This document shows, piece after piece, positions 51,172-59,978 of a stretch of 64,000 nucleotides of DNA. Position numbers and translations under genes: made by a program. Position 1 is the stretch's first letter. Every line of letters starts with the position of its first letter. This stretch comes from an uncultured Bacteroidales bacterium (GTDB lineage: Bacteria; Bacteroidota; Bacteroidia; Bacteroidales; Paludibacteraceae): NCBI GenBank assembly GCA_900317745.1, contig ONHW01000018.1, positions 35,417 to 99,416 of the forward strand, given 5' to 3'. Below the pieces are notes generated by a model. The model had not been told where the DNA came from and did no database searches. It was given only the letters and a program-made list of their open reading frames with translations.

Positions 51172-52070
51172 TCTTCCGCGAGACAAACAGGATGAGCGAT
51201 CTGCTGACGCAGGATCGGCGCGCCATGCAGATAGTTAACCGCTTCGGTATACCCATGGGCGTGGGCGACAAGACCATCGACACCGTGTGCCGGGAGCACA
51301 ACATACATACGCCTACGTTCCTCGCTATTGTCAACAACGGACAATCCGACCGTCCGGCAGCAGAGATTGATCTGCCCACGCTGCAGACCTATCTGAGAAA
51401 TGCGCATACGTACTTCCTGGAGTTTCTGTTGCCGCGCCTGCGCCGGCAACTGATAGAAGCCATTAACCCTACAGTGACGGATAACAAGATACCGTTGCTC
51501 ATCGTGCGGTACTTCGACGAATATGTGCAAGAAATACGTATCCATATTCAGCACGAGAACGAAGGCCTGATGGAGAATCATGCCACCGACGACAGGCATA
51601 TAACCGAGAAGTTGCACGAATTGGTGAACCTGATTATCAAGTATTACCCTGCCCACTCCACCTACCCGTTCGCCAACGAACTAATGACTACCGTCCTGAT
51701 GGGAGTATATCAGGCTGAGGAAGAACTGAAGACGCATTGTGCTATCGAGGACGACATACTCCGTCCGGCGCTGGAGAGAAGCCGGAAATCCGAAGTCGAA
51801 AGCCGAAAGTCGAAAGCCGAAAGTCGAAAGTCGAAAGCCAAAAGTCAGGATGAACTCAGCGAACGCGAACAGGAGGTGTTGACGCTCGTGGTACAAGGAC
51901 TGCTCAACAAGGAGATAGCCGACAGGCTGCATCTGTCACTGCATACCGTGATTGCGCACCGCAAGAACATCTCCCGCAAACTGAATATCCACTCCACTGC
52001 CGGACTGACAATATACGCTATTGTCAATCATCTGATAGATATAGAGAGTGTGGAGTTTACCAATCTTTGA
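51168..52070 (+). CDS. Hemerythrin/Ric-like sensor fused to LuxR DNA-binding domain, with in-frame 7-bp repeat tract
   Basis: 300 residues. Residues 15-60 (QIVNRFGIPMGVGDKTIDTV with CREHNIHTPTFLAIVNN) look like the N-terminal domain of Ric/YtfE iron-repair proteins; residues 70-200 form a four-helix bundle with His80, His126, His129-Glu130, His190 and Glu194 as likely di-iron ligands. Residues 228-292 are a LuxR helix-turn-helix (SEREQEVLTLVVQGLLNKEI, HTVIAHRKNISRKLNI). The linker (about 205-226, ERSRKSEVESRKSKAESRKS) is encoded by nine or ten 7-bp units. Probably an oxygen/NO/iron-responsive regulator (inference), expressed with the lipoprotein upstream. Confidence 0.85.
   Translation: MIFRETNRMSDLLTQDRRAMQIVNRFGIPMGVGDKTIDTVCREHNIHTPTFLAIVNNGQSDRPAAEIDLPTLQTYLRNAHTYFLEFLLPRLRRQLIEAINPTVTDNKIPLLIVRYFDEYVQEIRIHIQHENEGLMENHATDDRHITEKLHELVNLIIKYYPAHSTYPFANELMTTVLMGVYQAEEELKTHCAIEDDILRPALERSRKSEVESRKSKAESRKSKAKSQDELSEREQEVLTLVVQGLLNKEIADRLHLSLHTVIAHRKNISRKLNIHSTAGLTIYAIVNHLIDIESVEFTNL
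51781..51847 (+). repeat. Heptanucleotide tract inside the LuxR regulator gene
   Basis: Exact 7-bp phasing: GCCGGAA, ATCCGAA, GTCGAAA, GCCGAAA, GTCGAAA, GCCGAAA, GTCGAAA, GTCGAAA, GCCAAAA, GTCAGGA. Gain or loss of one unit would shift the frame before the DNA-binding domain. Confidence 0.95.
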
Positions 52071-52080
52071 ATCTCGAATT

Positions 52081-52959
52081 ATGTTACGCAGAGTGCAGCA
52101 ATACATACGTACCCAACAGTTACTCTCGCCGGCAGCGCGCGTGCTGGTGTGCGTGAGCGGCGGAGCAGACTCCGTGGCATTGCTGGATGTGTTGCAGCGC
52201 GGCGGATATGAATGCATTGTAGCGCATTGCAACTTCCACCTGCGTGGCGAAGAGAGCGACCGCGACGAGACTTTCGTGCGCCATATAGCCGCACAACGCG
52301 GCGTGTCACTGCACGTAGCATCGTTCGACACCACGACCTACGCCGCCGACCGCCACACCAGCATCGAGGTGGCGGCACGCGAACTGAGATACAGATGGTT
52401 TGAGCAACTGGCACGCGAGCAGCATTGTACTGCTATAGCCGTTGCCCATCACCAAAACGATCAGGCAGAGACCGTACTGCTGAACCTGCTGCGCGGCTCG
52501 GGACTGCGAGGTCTGGCAGGCATGCGCGCCAAAAGCGTCAACCCCGTGACAGGCAGCGAACCGATGATCATTCGTCCGATGCTCTGTACCACACACGACT
52601 ATATCATCCACTACCTGCGCGACATACGCCACCTCACATGGGTAGAAGATTCGACCAACGCCGACACCTCCATCCGCCGCAACGGCATACGAGCATGGCT
52701 CAGCACGCGCAGCAAAGGTGAGATTGAGAATATCTGCGCCACAGCCGATCACATGCAGGGTTACGCCGACATGCAAGATGGTCAGTTCACACGCGCACGG
52801 GCATTGGTGGAGTTGTACGAACAACTCAAGAACTATCAGCCCAAGGACATTGAGGCTATCTACGAAGCCATGCAACGCGGCGAAAGCGGCAAACGTTTTG
52901 CACTGAACGGTGCAACGGCTGTAGTGAAAAAACATGAATTGGAACTCCAAATATCATAA
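52081..52959 (+). CDS. tilS: tRNA(Ile)-lysidine synthase, short form
   Basis: 292 residues from the ATG at 52081. PP-loop VCVSGGADSVALLDVL, HCNFHLRGEESDRDETFVR, and HHQNDQAETVLLNLLRGSGL define the N-type ATPase domain that modifies C34 of tRNA-Ile(CAU) to lysidine. Typical Bacteroidota TilS proteins are about 430 residues with a C-terminal domain; here the frame ends after the central region (KRFALNGATAVVKKHELELQ). Short forms such as the Aquifex enzyme are known to work, so it may be functional. Confidence 0.93.
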   Translation: MLRRVQQYIRTQQLLSPAARVLVCVSGGADSVALLDVLQRGGYECIVAHCNFHLRGEESDRDETFVRHIAAQRGVSLHVASFDTTTYAADRHTSIEVAARELRYRWFEQLAREQHCTAIAVAHHQNDQAETVLLNLLRGSGLRGLAGMRAKSVNPVTGSEPMIIRPMLCTTHDYIIHYLRDIRHLTWVEDSTNADTSIRRNGIRAWLSTRSKGEIENICATADHMQGYADMQDGQFTRARALVELYEQLKNYQPKDIEAIYEAMQRGESGKRFALNGATAVVKKHELELQIS

Positions 52960-52990
52960 TCATACATATATTGCAAATCAGTAAATCATC

Positions 52991-53707
52991 ATGAAATATC
53001 ATTTCGGAATAATAGGCAAACCGCTTAAGCACTCTCAGTCGAAACTGTTCTTCGATGCACGCTTTGCTGCCGACGGAATTGACGCAGACTATTCTATTCA
53101 CGAACTGGACGCAATAGAAGATGTCGTGCCGCTGCTCGATCTGTTGAACGGTCTGAATGTCACTTCGCCTTACAAAGAGGTTATCATACCCTACCTGGAC
53201 AGCATTGATCCTGTAGCACAAGAGATGGGTGCGGTCAACGTTGTGCACCGCCATCGCGGTTATAATACCGATTGGATAGGCGTAACCGCTGCACTCAAGC
53301 CGTATCTTACCCCGGACGACAAGCACGTGCTGGTGTTGGGCTCGGGCGGAGCGGCAGGTGCCGTGCGCTATGCGTTGCAGCACTTGGGCATGGATGTGAA
53401 GATTGTCAGCCGTACTGCCGGCAAAGGCGACCTGACTTATGCCGACCTGACCGAACAGGTAATGAACACCAACAGGATTATCGCCAACTGTACACCGTTG
53501 GGTATGTTCCCCAACGAAAGCGAGACGCCGGATATTCCTTGGGATTTTGTTACCGACAAACATCTGCTGTTCGATTGTATCTACAACCCCGAACAAACGC
53601 TGTTCCTGCAACGCGGCAGACAGCAGGGCGCACACATCGTGAACGGCCGCGAAATGTTTCTTGCACAGGCAGAGGCAGCAATGAAAATATTTTTTCAAGA
53701 AGAATAA
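52991..53707 (+). CDS. aroE: Shikimate dehydrogenase
   Basis: 238 residues, compact for the family. Substrate site KPLKHSQSKLFFDARF and NVTSPYKEVIIPYLD (Lys/Asp pair), GYNTDWIGV, and the NADP-binding GSGGAAGAVRYAL. Reduces 3-dehydroshikimate in aromatic amino acid synthesis. It lies 31 bp after tilS and 32 bp before the DUF4831 gene, in a run of plus-strand genes. Confidence 0.95.
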   Translation: MKYHFGIIGKPLKHSQSKLFFDARFAADGIDADYSIHELDAIEDVVPLLDLLNGLNVTSPYKEVIIPYLDSIDPVAQEMGAVNVVHRHRGYNTDWIGVTAALKPYLTPDDKHVLVLGSGGAAGAVRYALQHLGMDVKIVSRTAGKGDLTYADLTEQVMNTNRIIANCTPLGMFPNESETPDIPWDFVTDKHLLFDCIYNPEQTLFLQRGRQQGAHIVNGREMFLAQAEAAMKIFFQEE

Positions 53708-53739
53708 ATGATTTTTGACAATAGAAAGGAGAAACATAT

Positions 53740-54804
53740 ATGAAGCGATTAACATGTTGGATAATGGCGGCAGCACTGTGCTGCGTTCCGTTTAGTAAGT
53801 CACAGGCGTTAACCCTGCCTGCCGATGAACCGGTGGTGGCGTACTATATGCCGCTCACGCAGTTGCTGTTCACCGTGGAGTACGATGAGATAGTCACCGA
53901 GGTCGGACCGTTCTACCAGTACTCTGCCCGCTATTTGGGTACCATGGATGTGCTCACCAAATCCGAGAAGCAATTCGTGCTGAACAAGATCACGTTCCAC
54001 CCCATCGCATCTGCCGACACGACACGCAGTTATATCCTGCAGGACAAATCGGGCAAAGCACAACTCGTCAGTCTGTCGCCCTACGGCACACTGACCGGTT
54101 ACAACATTGAGCCGAAAACCGTCAACCGCAAGCCAAAAACCGGTAATGAGCGTTGCAAGACCGGCTGCGACAACCTCGTTGGCACCGAAACGACCCGCCT
54201 CATGCCACTGCTTGAGGAGCAACTAATGGCTTCCTCCACTGCCAAGATGGCGGAAGGTGCTGCCAAGCTGATCTACCGCATACGCGAGATGCGGTTGAAC
54301 CTGCTGGCGGGTGATGTGGAGAAGTATCCTGCCGATGGCGATGCGCTGAAGCGCGTACTGAACGAGATGGATAAACGCGAGCAGGAACTGACTGCCCTGT
54401 TCATCGGACGCAGAACGGTTACCCATCACATCCATCACGTGACCTATACGCCGGCCGCCAACGGCAAGAATACGGATAAGATCCTGCTGCGCTTCAGCAA
54501 GCATTTCGGTGTCGTGGCGAACGATGATCTAAGCGGTGAGCCGGTGAACATACAGATCAGCAAGGCTGCTCACCAACTGGTTACGCCCGACAAACCTGCC
54601 AAGTCCGGTGCACCTACCCTCTACTACAACCTGCCGGCAGGCAGCAACCTCACGGTCACGTACGGCGAGCAGGTGATGATCAATCATCCTGTCGAGGTGG
54701 CACAATGGGGGGTCAGCGTGCCCCTGAACAGTGCTCTGCTGGACGGAAAGACACGCATCACATTCAATCCGCTGACAGGGGCTATTGTTTCGATCGAGAA
54801 ATAA
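53740..54804 (+). CDS. DUF4831 family exported protein
   Basis: 354 residues. Signal peptide (to about 23). YYMPLTQLLFTVEYDEI, SYILQDKSGKAQLVSLSPYG and TSRL-type MASSTAKMAEGAAKLIYRIR are characteristic of DUF4831, a Bacteroidota family of unknown function. Residues about 125-136 (EPKTVNRKPKTGN) are encoded by a five-unit 7-bp tract (54111-54145), an insertion relative to what the fold would need. It precedes the DUF4835 gene, as is often the case. Confidence 0.9.
   Translation: MKRLTCWIMAAALCCVPFSKSQALTLPADEPVVAYYMPLTQLLFTVEYDEIVTEVGPFYQYSARYLGTMDVLTKSEKQFVLNKITFHPIASADTTRSYILQDKSGKAQLVSLSPYGTLTGYNIEPKTVNRKPKTGNERCKTGCDNLVGTETTRLMPLLEEQLMASSTAKMAEGAAKLIYRIREMRLNLLAGDVEKYPADGDALKRVLNEMDKREQELTALFIGRRTVTHHIHHVTYTPAANGKNTDKILLRFSKHFGVVANDDLSGEPVNIQISKAAHQLVTPDKPAKSGAPTLYYNLPAGSNLTVTYGEQVMINHPVEVAQWGVSVPLNSALLDGKTRITFNPLTGAIVSIEK
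54111..54145 (+). repeat. Heptanucleotide tract inside the DUF4831 gene
   Basis: Units GCCGAAA, ACCGTCA, ACCGCAA, GCCAAAA, ACCGGTA. Similar in unit length and composition to the tract in the LuxR regulator gene. Confidence 0.75.
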
Positions 54805-54805
54805 A

Positions 54806-54845
54806 TAGTCAAAAGTCGAAAGTCGAAAGATAAAAGATAAAAGAG
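54806..54845 (+). repeat. 7-bp repeat tract (AGTCGAA / AGATAAA)
   Basis: AGTCAAA, AGTCGAA, AGTCGAA, AGATAAA, AGATAAA, AGAGTAA between the DUF4831 and DUF4835 genes. Confidence 0.8.
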
Positions 54846-54851
54846 TAATCA

Positions 54852-55793
54852 ATGAAGGATAGCAAACGAATATATTACTGGGGACTATTGGTCTTTTCAT
54901 TTTTCATTTTTCAGTTTTCTCCTCTCTATGCACAGGAGATCAACTGCCATGTAACAGTCAACAGCGACAAGATAGAGGGCTCTAACAAGCAGGTGTTCGA
55001 AACGCTGCAAAAGTCCGTTGAGGATTATATCAACACCACCAAGTGGACGAACATGACCTTTGCCGACATGGAGCGTATCGAGTGCAACATGATGATTATC
55101 GTGAGCGGTGTGAGTGATAACGAATATACGTGCGAAATGACTCTACAGAGCCGTCGCCCCGTATATGGCACTTCATATACCACACCGGTGCTGAACATCC
55201 GCGACAAGTATTTCAACTTCACCTACCAGGAGTTCGACCGACTCGATTATCAGCAGTCCACCTTCACCACCAACCTCACCGCCATGCTGGCGTACTACTG
55301 CTATCTGGTTATCGGTTTCGATCTGGCTACGTACTCGCGCATGGGCGGACAGGGGTGCTTTGATGCGTGCGAGTCTATTGTGCAGACCTGCCAGAGCGCA
55401 AGTATGACCGAACACGAGCAGCAGGCGTGGCTCGCCTACGACCGCAGCAGCGGCAACAAGAACCGCTACGCAATCATCTCCAATCTCAACGATGCGGCGT
55501 TCAAGCCCTTCCGCGAATATATCTACGAGTACCACCGCCTCGGGCTCGACCAGATGTCTGCCAACGTAGCCAACGGACGCGCACGTATTGCCGAAGGAAT
55601 AGATGTGCTCGTCAAGGCTAATCAGGCACGACCCGCTACGTACATCGTAACGATCTTCCTGGACGCCAAAGCCGATGAACTGGCGGATATCTTCCACGGC
55701 GGCACCGACAAGGAGAAGAAAGATGTGTACGAAGCGCTCATGCGGATCGACCCTACACGCCAGAACACATACGACAGAATCAACGAGAAATAA
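54852..55793 (+). CDS. DUF4835 family exported protein
   Basis: 313 residues. Signal peptide ends at LYAQ. QEINCHVTVNSDKIEGSNKQ, TKWTNMTFADMERIECNMMI and LAYYCYLVIGFDLATYSRMG match DUF4835, a periplasmic Bacteroidota family typically encoded next to recN and coaBC; recN does follow here. Function unknown. Heptamer tracts border it on both sides. Confidence 0.92.
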   Translation: MKDSKRIYYWGLLVFSFFIFQFSPLYAQEINCHVTVNSDKIEGSNKQVFETLQKSVEDYINTTKWTNMTFADMERIECNMMIIVSGVSDNEYTCEMTLQSRRPVYGTSYTTPVLNIRDKYFNFTYQEFDRLDYQQSTFTTNLTAMLAYYCYLVIGFDLATYSRMGGQGCFDACESIVQTCQSASMTEHEQQAWLAYDRSSGNKNRYAIISNLNDAAFKPFREYIYEYHRLGLDQMSANVANGRARIAEGIDVLVKANQARPATYIVTIFLDAKADELADIFHGGTDKEKKDVYEALMRIDPTRQNTYDRINEK

Positions 55794-55797
55794 TGAC

Positions 55798-55855
55798 CGC
55801 TTTCGACTTTCGACTATCGACTATTGTCTTTCGACTATCGACTTTCGACTAATAG
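55798..55855 (+). repeat. 7-bp repeat tract (CTTTCGA / CTATCGA)
   Basis: CTTTCGA, CTTTCGA, CTATCGA, CTATTGT, CTTTCGA, CTATCGA, CTTTCGA between the DUF4835 gene and recN; the complement of the GTCGAAA type. Confidence 0.85.
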
Positions 55856-55861
55856 AATATT

Positions 55862-57463
55862 ATGCTGAAACATTTAGCCATACATAACTACGCCCTGATT
55901 GCGGATGTGGAACTTGAACTACAGGACGGTTTCACGGTTCTGACCGGCGAGACCGGTGCCGGCAAGAGTATCCTGCTCGGTGCACTGGCGCTGGTCATGG
56001 GTGCCAAAGCCGACACACGAACCATTACCGAGGGCGAAGACAAATGCGTGATCGAAGCTACCTTCGCGGAACGTGACGGAGAGATCATTGTCCGGAGAGA
56101 ATTGAGCCGCAACGGACGTTCACGCTCGTTCGTCAACGACGAGGTGGCAAGCATGACCGAACTTAAGGCGCTGAGCGAACGACTCATTGATATTCATAGC
56201 CAGCACCAGAACCTGCTCTTGGCTGACACCGGCTTTCAGACCGATGTGGTGGACGCTATTGCCAAGAATGCTAACGAGCGCGCGGCATATACCGCTGCCT
56301 ACGAGCATTACCTCTCCGCCTCGGCTGCCCTCGACGACCTGCAGCGGCAAGCCGCACAGGCACAGCGAGACGCGGATTATATTCTCTTCCAACTCCGCCA
56401 ACTCACCGAAGCCAACCTCCGGGACGGCGAGCAGGAAGAACTGGAGCAGGAGGAATATACCCTGTCACACGCCGAGGAGATCCGCAGCAGTCTGACGGAA
56501 GCCATTGATACTCTGAGTGGCGACAACCGCTCGGTGCTGCAAGCCCTGCATGCGCTGCACGTTGGCGACGCGTCGCAAGAGTTGCAGGAGCGCATCGAGA
56601 GCAGTTACATCGAGCTCAAGGATATAGCCGGCGAGGCGGAGCACCTGCTCGGGCGTCTGAATGCCGACCCGCAACGGTTGGAACAGGTGCAGGAGCGACT
56701 GATGCTCATCCAATCCCTGCTGCGTAAGTTCGGCTGCCGAACCGTGAGCGATCTGCTGGCGGAGCAGGCACGATTGGAGCAGCAGTCGCAGGTGCTCGAG
56801 CATTTCGACGAGCAGATTGAGCGTCTGACCAAGGCGAAAGAGGAAGCGTTCCGTGCTATGGGCAAGGCTGCTGATGCGCTGACTAAGACGCGTCTGGCGG
56901 TCTGCAAGCCGATAGCCGAAAGACTCATAACCGACCTGAGCCAACTGGGCATAGCACACGCCAACATGCAGGTCAGCATCACCCCCGCTACGGATTATAC
57001 GGCTACCGGTCATGATATCGTGGACTTCCTGTTTGCCGCCAACCTCGGGCAGTCGCTGCAACGCGTAGCGGATGTGGCTTCCGGCGGCGAGGTGGCACGA
57101 ATCATGCTGTCTATCAAGGCACTGACTGCCGATACCACGGCGCTGCCTACGATCATCTTCGATGAGATTGATACCGGTGTCAGCGGCAGCGTGGCTACGC
57201 GTATGGCGGATATACTCCGCCGTATGGGACAGAGCAGGCAGGTGATTGCTATCACCCATCTGCCGCAGATTGCAGCCTATGGCGAGCAGCATATCAAGGT
57301 CTATAAGCAGGATACGAACAAACGTACAGAAACGCATATTCGCCCGCTCACGCCGGAGGAACGTATCACCGAGATCGCTACGATGCTCAGCGGCAATACG
57401 CCTACCCCTTCAGCAATCAAGAATGCCCACGAACTGATATCAGCCGCCAACCAAAAATCATAA
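55862..57463 (+). CDS. recN: DNA repair protein RecN
   Basis: 533 residues. Walker A GETGAGKSILLGAL near 35-48, long coiled-coil arms (150-380, with EEIRSSLTEAIDTLSGDNRS), ABC signature region VASGGEVARIMLSIKAL and Walker B TIIFDEIDTGVSG. An SMC-like ATPase for double-strand break repair. Heptamer tracts precede and follow it. Confidence 0.97.
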   Translation: MLKHLAIHNYALIADVELELQDGFTVLTGETGAGKSILLGALALVMGAKADTRTITEGEDKCVIEATFAERDGEIIVRRELSRNGRSRSFVNDEVASMTELKALSERLIDIHSQHQNLLLADTGFQTDVVDAIAKNANERAAYTAAYEHYLSASAALDDLQRQAAQAQRDADYILFQLRQLTEANLRDGEQEELEQEEYTLSHAEEIRSSLTEAIDTLSGDNRSVLQALHALHVGDASQELQERIESSYIELKDIAGEAEHLLGRLNADPQRLEQVQERLMLIQSLLRKFGCRTVSDLLAEQARLEQQSQVLEHFDEQIERLTKAKEEAFRAMGKAADALTKTRLAVCKPIAERLITDLSQLGIAHANMQVSITPATDYTATGHDIVDFLFAANLGQSLQRVADVASGGEVARIMLSIKALTADTTALPTIIFDEIDTGVSGSVATRMADILRRMGQSRQVIAITHLPQIAAYGEQHIKVYKQDTNKRTETHIRPLTPEERITEIATMLSGNTPTPSAIKNAHELISAANQKS

Positions 57464-57496
57464 ATCGTAAATTGTAAATAACCAAATCGTAAATCT
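57464..57496 (+). repeat. 7-bp repeat tract (AATCGTA / AATTGTA)
   Basis: AAATCGTAAATTGTAAATAA followed by CCAAATCGTAAATC fills the recN-rarA gap. Confidence 0.75.
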
Positions 57497-57497
57497 C

Positions 57498-58778
57498 ATG
57501 TCTCCATTAGCAGAACGGTTACGTCCACATACGTTAGATGAGTATATCGGCCAGCAGCACCTGGTTGGTCAGGGTGCCGTGCTCCGGCAGATGATTGAGA
57601 GCGGTAACCTCTCGTCGTTCATCCTGTGGGGACCTCCGGGCGTGGGCAAGACCACCCTGGCAAAGATCATTGCCCACCAATTAGAGCGTCCGTTCTACAC
57701 GCTGAGTGCTGTCACATCGGGCGTAAAAGATGTACGCGACGTGATTGACAAGGCGCGTCAGGTGCGTCGCACACAGCAGGGACTGTTTGCCGGGCAGACC
57801 GACCAGCGCTCACCTATTCTGTTCATCGACGAGATCCACCGCTTCAGCAAGTCGCAGCAGGACAGTCTGCTCGGCGCGGTGGAGGAAGGATTAGTCACCC
57901 TGATCGGCGCCACCACCGAGAACCCGAGTTTTGAGGTTATCACGCCACTGCTGAGCCGCTGTCAGGTATATGTGCTCAAGCCCTTGGGCAAGGATGATCT
58001 GCTCACCCTGCTGCACCGTGCGCTGGAGCAGGACGAAGTGATCCGCGAGCAACATATCGAGGTGCGTGAGACGGAGAGTATCCTCCGTTACGCCGGCGGC
58101 GATGCACGCAAGATGCTGAACATCATTGAGCTCGTCAGCAACTCCGGCACCACGGTTATCGACAACACTACCATCACCCAACTGCTGCAGCAGAACCCTG
58201 TAGCCTACGACAAAGACGGCGAACTGCACTACGATATCATATCCGCGTTCATCAAGTCTATCCGCGGCAGCGATCCCGATGGAGCGATCTACTGGCTGGC
58301 GCGGATGATTGCCGGAGGCGAGGACCCGAAGTTCATCGCGCGGCGATTGGTTATTTCCGCCAGCGAGGATATAGGTCTGGCTAACCCGAACGCCATGCTC
58401 GTGGCGAATGCGTGCTTCGACACGCTCACGAAGATCGGCTGGCCCGAGGGACGTATACCCCTCGCCATGGCTACCGTCTATCTCGCCACCTCGCAGAAGT
58501 CCAACTCCGCCTATCTGGCTATCGATGATGCTCTCAGAGAGGTGCAGCAGAGCGGCAATCTGCCGGTGCCCTTGCATCTGCGCAACGCACCTACACAACT
58601 GATGGAGGAACTGGGTTACAGCGAGGGCTACAAGTATGCACACGACTATCCCAACCATTTCGTCAAACAGCAGTTTATGCCCGACGAACTGCAAGGGAGG
58701 CAGTTCTGGCACGCACAAGGCAGTCCTGCCGAACAACGAATGGCAGAGTGGATGAAACACCTGTGGGGAGATAGTTGA
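57498..58778 (+). CDS. rarA: Replication-associated recombination protein A (RarA/MgsA)
   Basis: 426 residues. AAA+ ATPase with [20 protein letters not shown] (Walker A), [20 protein letters not shown] (Walker B/DEIH), [11 protein letters not shown], then the MgsA tetramerisation region including [20 protein letters not shown] and [20 protein letters not shown]. It acts at stalled replication forks. Adjacent to recN, so two fork/break repair genes are together. Confidence 0.96.
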   Translation: MSPLAERLRPHTLDEYIGQQHLVGQGAVLRQMIESGNLSSFILWGPPGVGKTTLAKIIAHQLERPFYTLSAVTSGVKDVRDVIDKARQVRRTQQGLFAGQTDQRSPILFIDEIHRFSKSQQDSLLGAVEEGLVTLIGATTENPSFEVITPLLSRCQVYVLKPLGKDDLLTLLHRALEQDEVIREQHIEVRETESILRYAGGDARKMLNIIELVSNSGTTVIDNTTITQLLQQNPVAYDKDGELHYDIISAFIKSIRGSDPDGAIYWLARMIAGGEDPKFIARRLVISASEDIGLANPNAMLVANACFDTLTKIGWPEGRIPLAMATVYLATSQKSNSAYLAIDDALREVQQSGNLPVPLHLRNAPTQLMEELGYSEGYKYAHDYPNHFVKQQFMPDELQGRQFWHAQGSPAEQRMAEWMKHLWGDS

Positions 58779-58892
58779 GAGTTGATGGTTGAGAGTTGAG
58801 AGAAGTTCAGAGTTAGAAGTTATGAGTTAACTCTAAACTTATAACTTTTAAACTTCACTAAACATTAAACTCTAAACACTAAACAAAATTGC
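58779..58892 (+). repeat. 7-bp repeat tract between rarA and hemW
   Basis: GTTGAGA, GTTGATG, GTTGAGA, GTTGAGA, then GAAGTTCAGAGTTAGAAGTT and TAAACTCTAAACACTAAAC. The longest tract of this type; about 110 bp of nothing but degenerate heptamers in both polarities. Confidence 0.85.
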
Positions 58893-59978
58893 ATGGCTGC
58901 TATATATATACATATACCGTTTTGCTACTCGCGATGCTCGTATTGCGCGTTCTTCTCAACCACCGAGTTGCAGATGCGCAGCGTGTATATCGATGCCGCG
59001 ATCAGGGAATATGGTCTGCGTAGCGGCTATCTGCCGCAAGGCGAACCTGTACGCACGATCTACCTGGGTGGCGGTACGCCTTCGCAGATTGCCAACCGGG
59101 ATCTGGCACGGCTGCTGAACGCACTGCCCGTCGAGCAGGCCGAAGAGGTGACTATCGAAGCCAATCCGTCGGATATGACCGAAGCCAAACTCAAGGCGTG
59201 GAGGCAAATGGGTATCAACAGACTGAGCATCGGCGTGCAGTCGTTCAATGATACGAAACTCGCGTTCCTCAACCGCAGGCACGGCAGCAAGCAGGCGAAG
59301 AAGGTTATACGCCTGGCGCAGGACATGGGCTACACGAATATCAGTATCGACCTGATGTACGCCCTGCCCTACCAGACGCTGGAGCAATGGCAGGAGGATA
59401 TCGATCAGGCACTGAGTTTCGGCGTGCAGCATATATCCACCTATTGCCTGTCGTACGAGGCAGGCACGCCGTTGTATAACCTGCGCGCCAAAGGCATAGT
59501 GCACGACGCAAGCGACGATCTGGCTAACGCCATGTACGCCTGCCTGTGCGAGCGGCTGAAGCAGGCGGGTTACAGCCATTACGAGGTCAGCAACTTCGCG
59601 CTGCCGGGCTATGAGAGCCGGCACAACAGCAGTTATTGGGACGGCACGCCGTATCTCGGTCTGGGTGCCGGAGCACACTCGTATGACGGCAGATCGCGGC
59701 AATGGAACGTGGCTAACCTCAAGCGCTACATCAGTGCTATCATTGGCGGCAAGGTGCCTTACAAACGCGAGGTGCTGACACCTACCGAGCAATACAACGA
59801 GCGACTGATGCTCGCGCTGCGTACCTGCCGTGGGATAGAGGCTACCGACGAACTGCTGCGCAAGGCACGGCCGTATCTCAACACGGGCAGACTGTACGTT
59901 GACAACGGAAGAATCATTGCCTCGATTGAAGGCATAAACATATTGAATACTATCATAACAGATTTAATGCAAGAGTAA
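58893..59978 (+). CDS. hemW: Radical SAM heme chaperone HemW
   Basis: 361 residues. FCYSRCSYCAF gives the CX3CX2C iron-sulphur motif at about 11-18, GGGTPSQIA binds SAM, then the HemW-specific ISTYCLSYEAGTPLYN and GYESRHNSSYWDGTPYLGLG segment including the H-N-x-x-Y-W signature. Binds heme and passes it to respiratory enzymes; true coproporphyrinogen dehydrogenase HemN is longer. Overlaps PBP1A by 1 bp. Confidence 0.95.
   Translation: MAAIYIHIPFCYSRCSYCAFFSTTELQMRSVYIDAAIREYGLRSGYLPQGEPVRTIYLGGGTPSQIANRDLARLLNALPVEQAEEVTIEANPSDMTEAKLKAWRQMGINRLSIGVQSFNDTKLAFLNRRHGSKQAKKVIRLAQDMGYTNISIDLMYALPYQTLEQWQEDIDQALSFGVQHISTYCLSYEAGTPLYNLRAKGIVHDASDDLANAMYACLCERLKQAGYSHYEVSNFALPGYESRHNSSYWDGTPYLGLGAGAHSYDGRSRQWNVANLKRYISAIIGGKVPYKREVLTPTEQYNERLMLALRTCRGIEATDELLRKARPYLNTGRLYVDNGRIIASIEGINILNTIITDLMQE

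Noticed and set aside
51781-51847. CRISPR-like array
   Set aside because: The unit is 7 bp with no spacers and lies in a coding frame. No array with 25-40 bp repeats was seen anywhere in the window.
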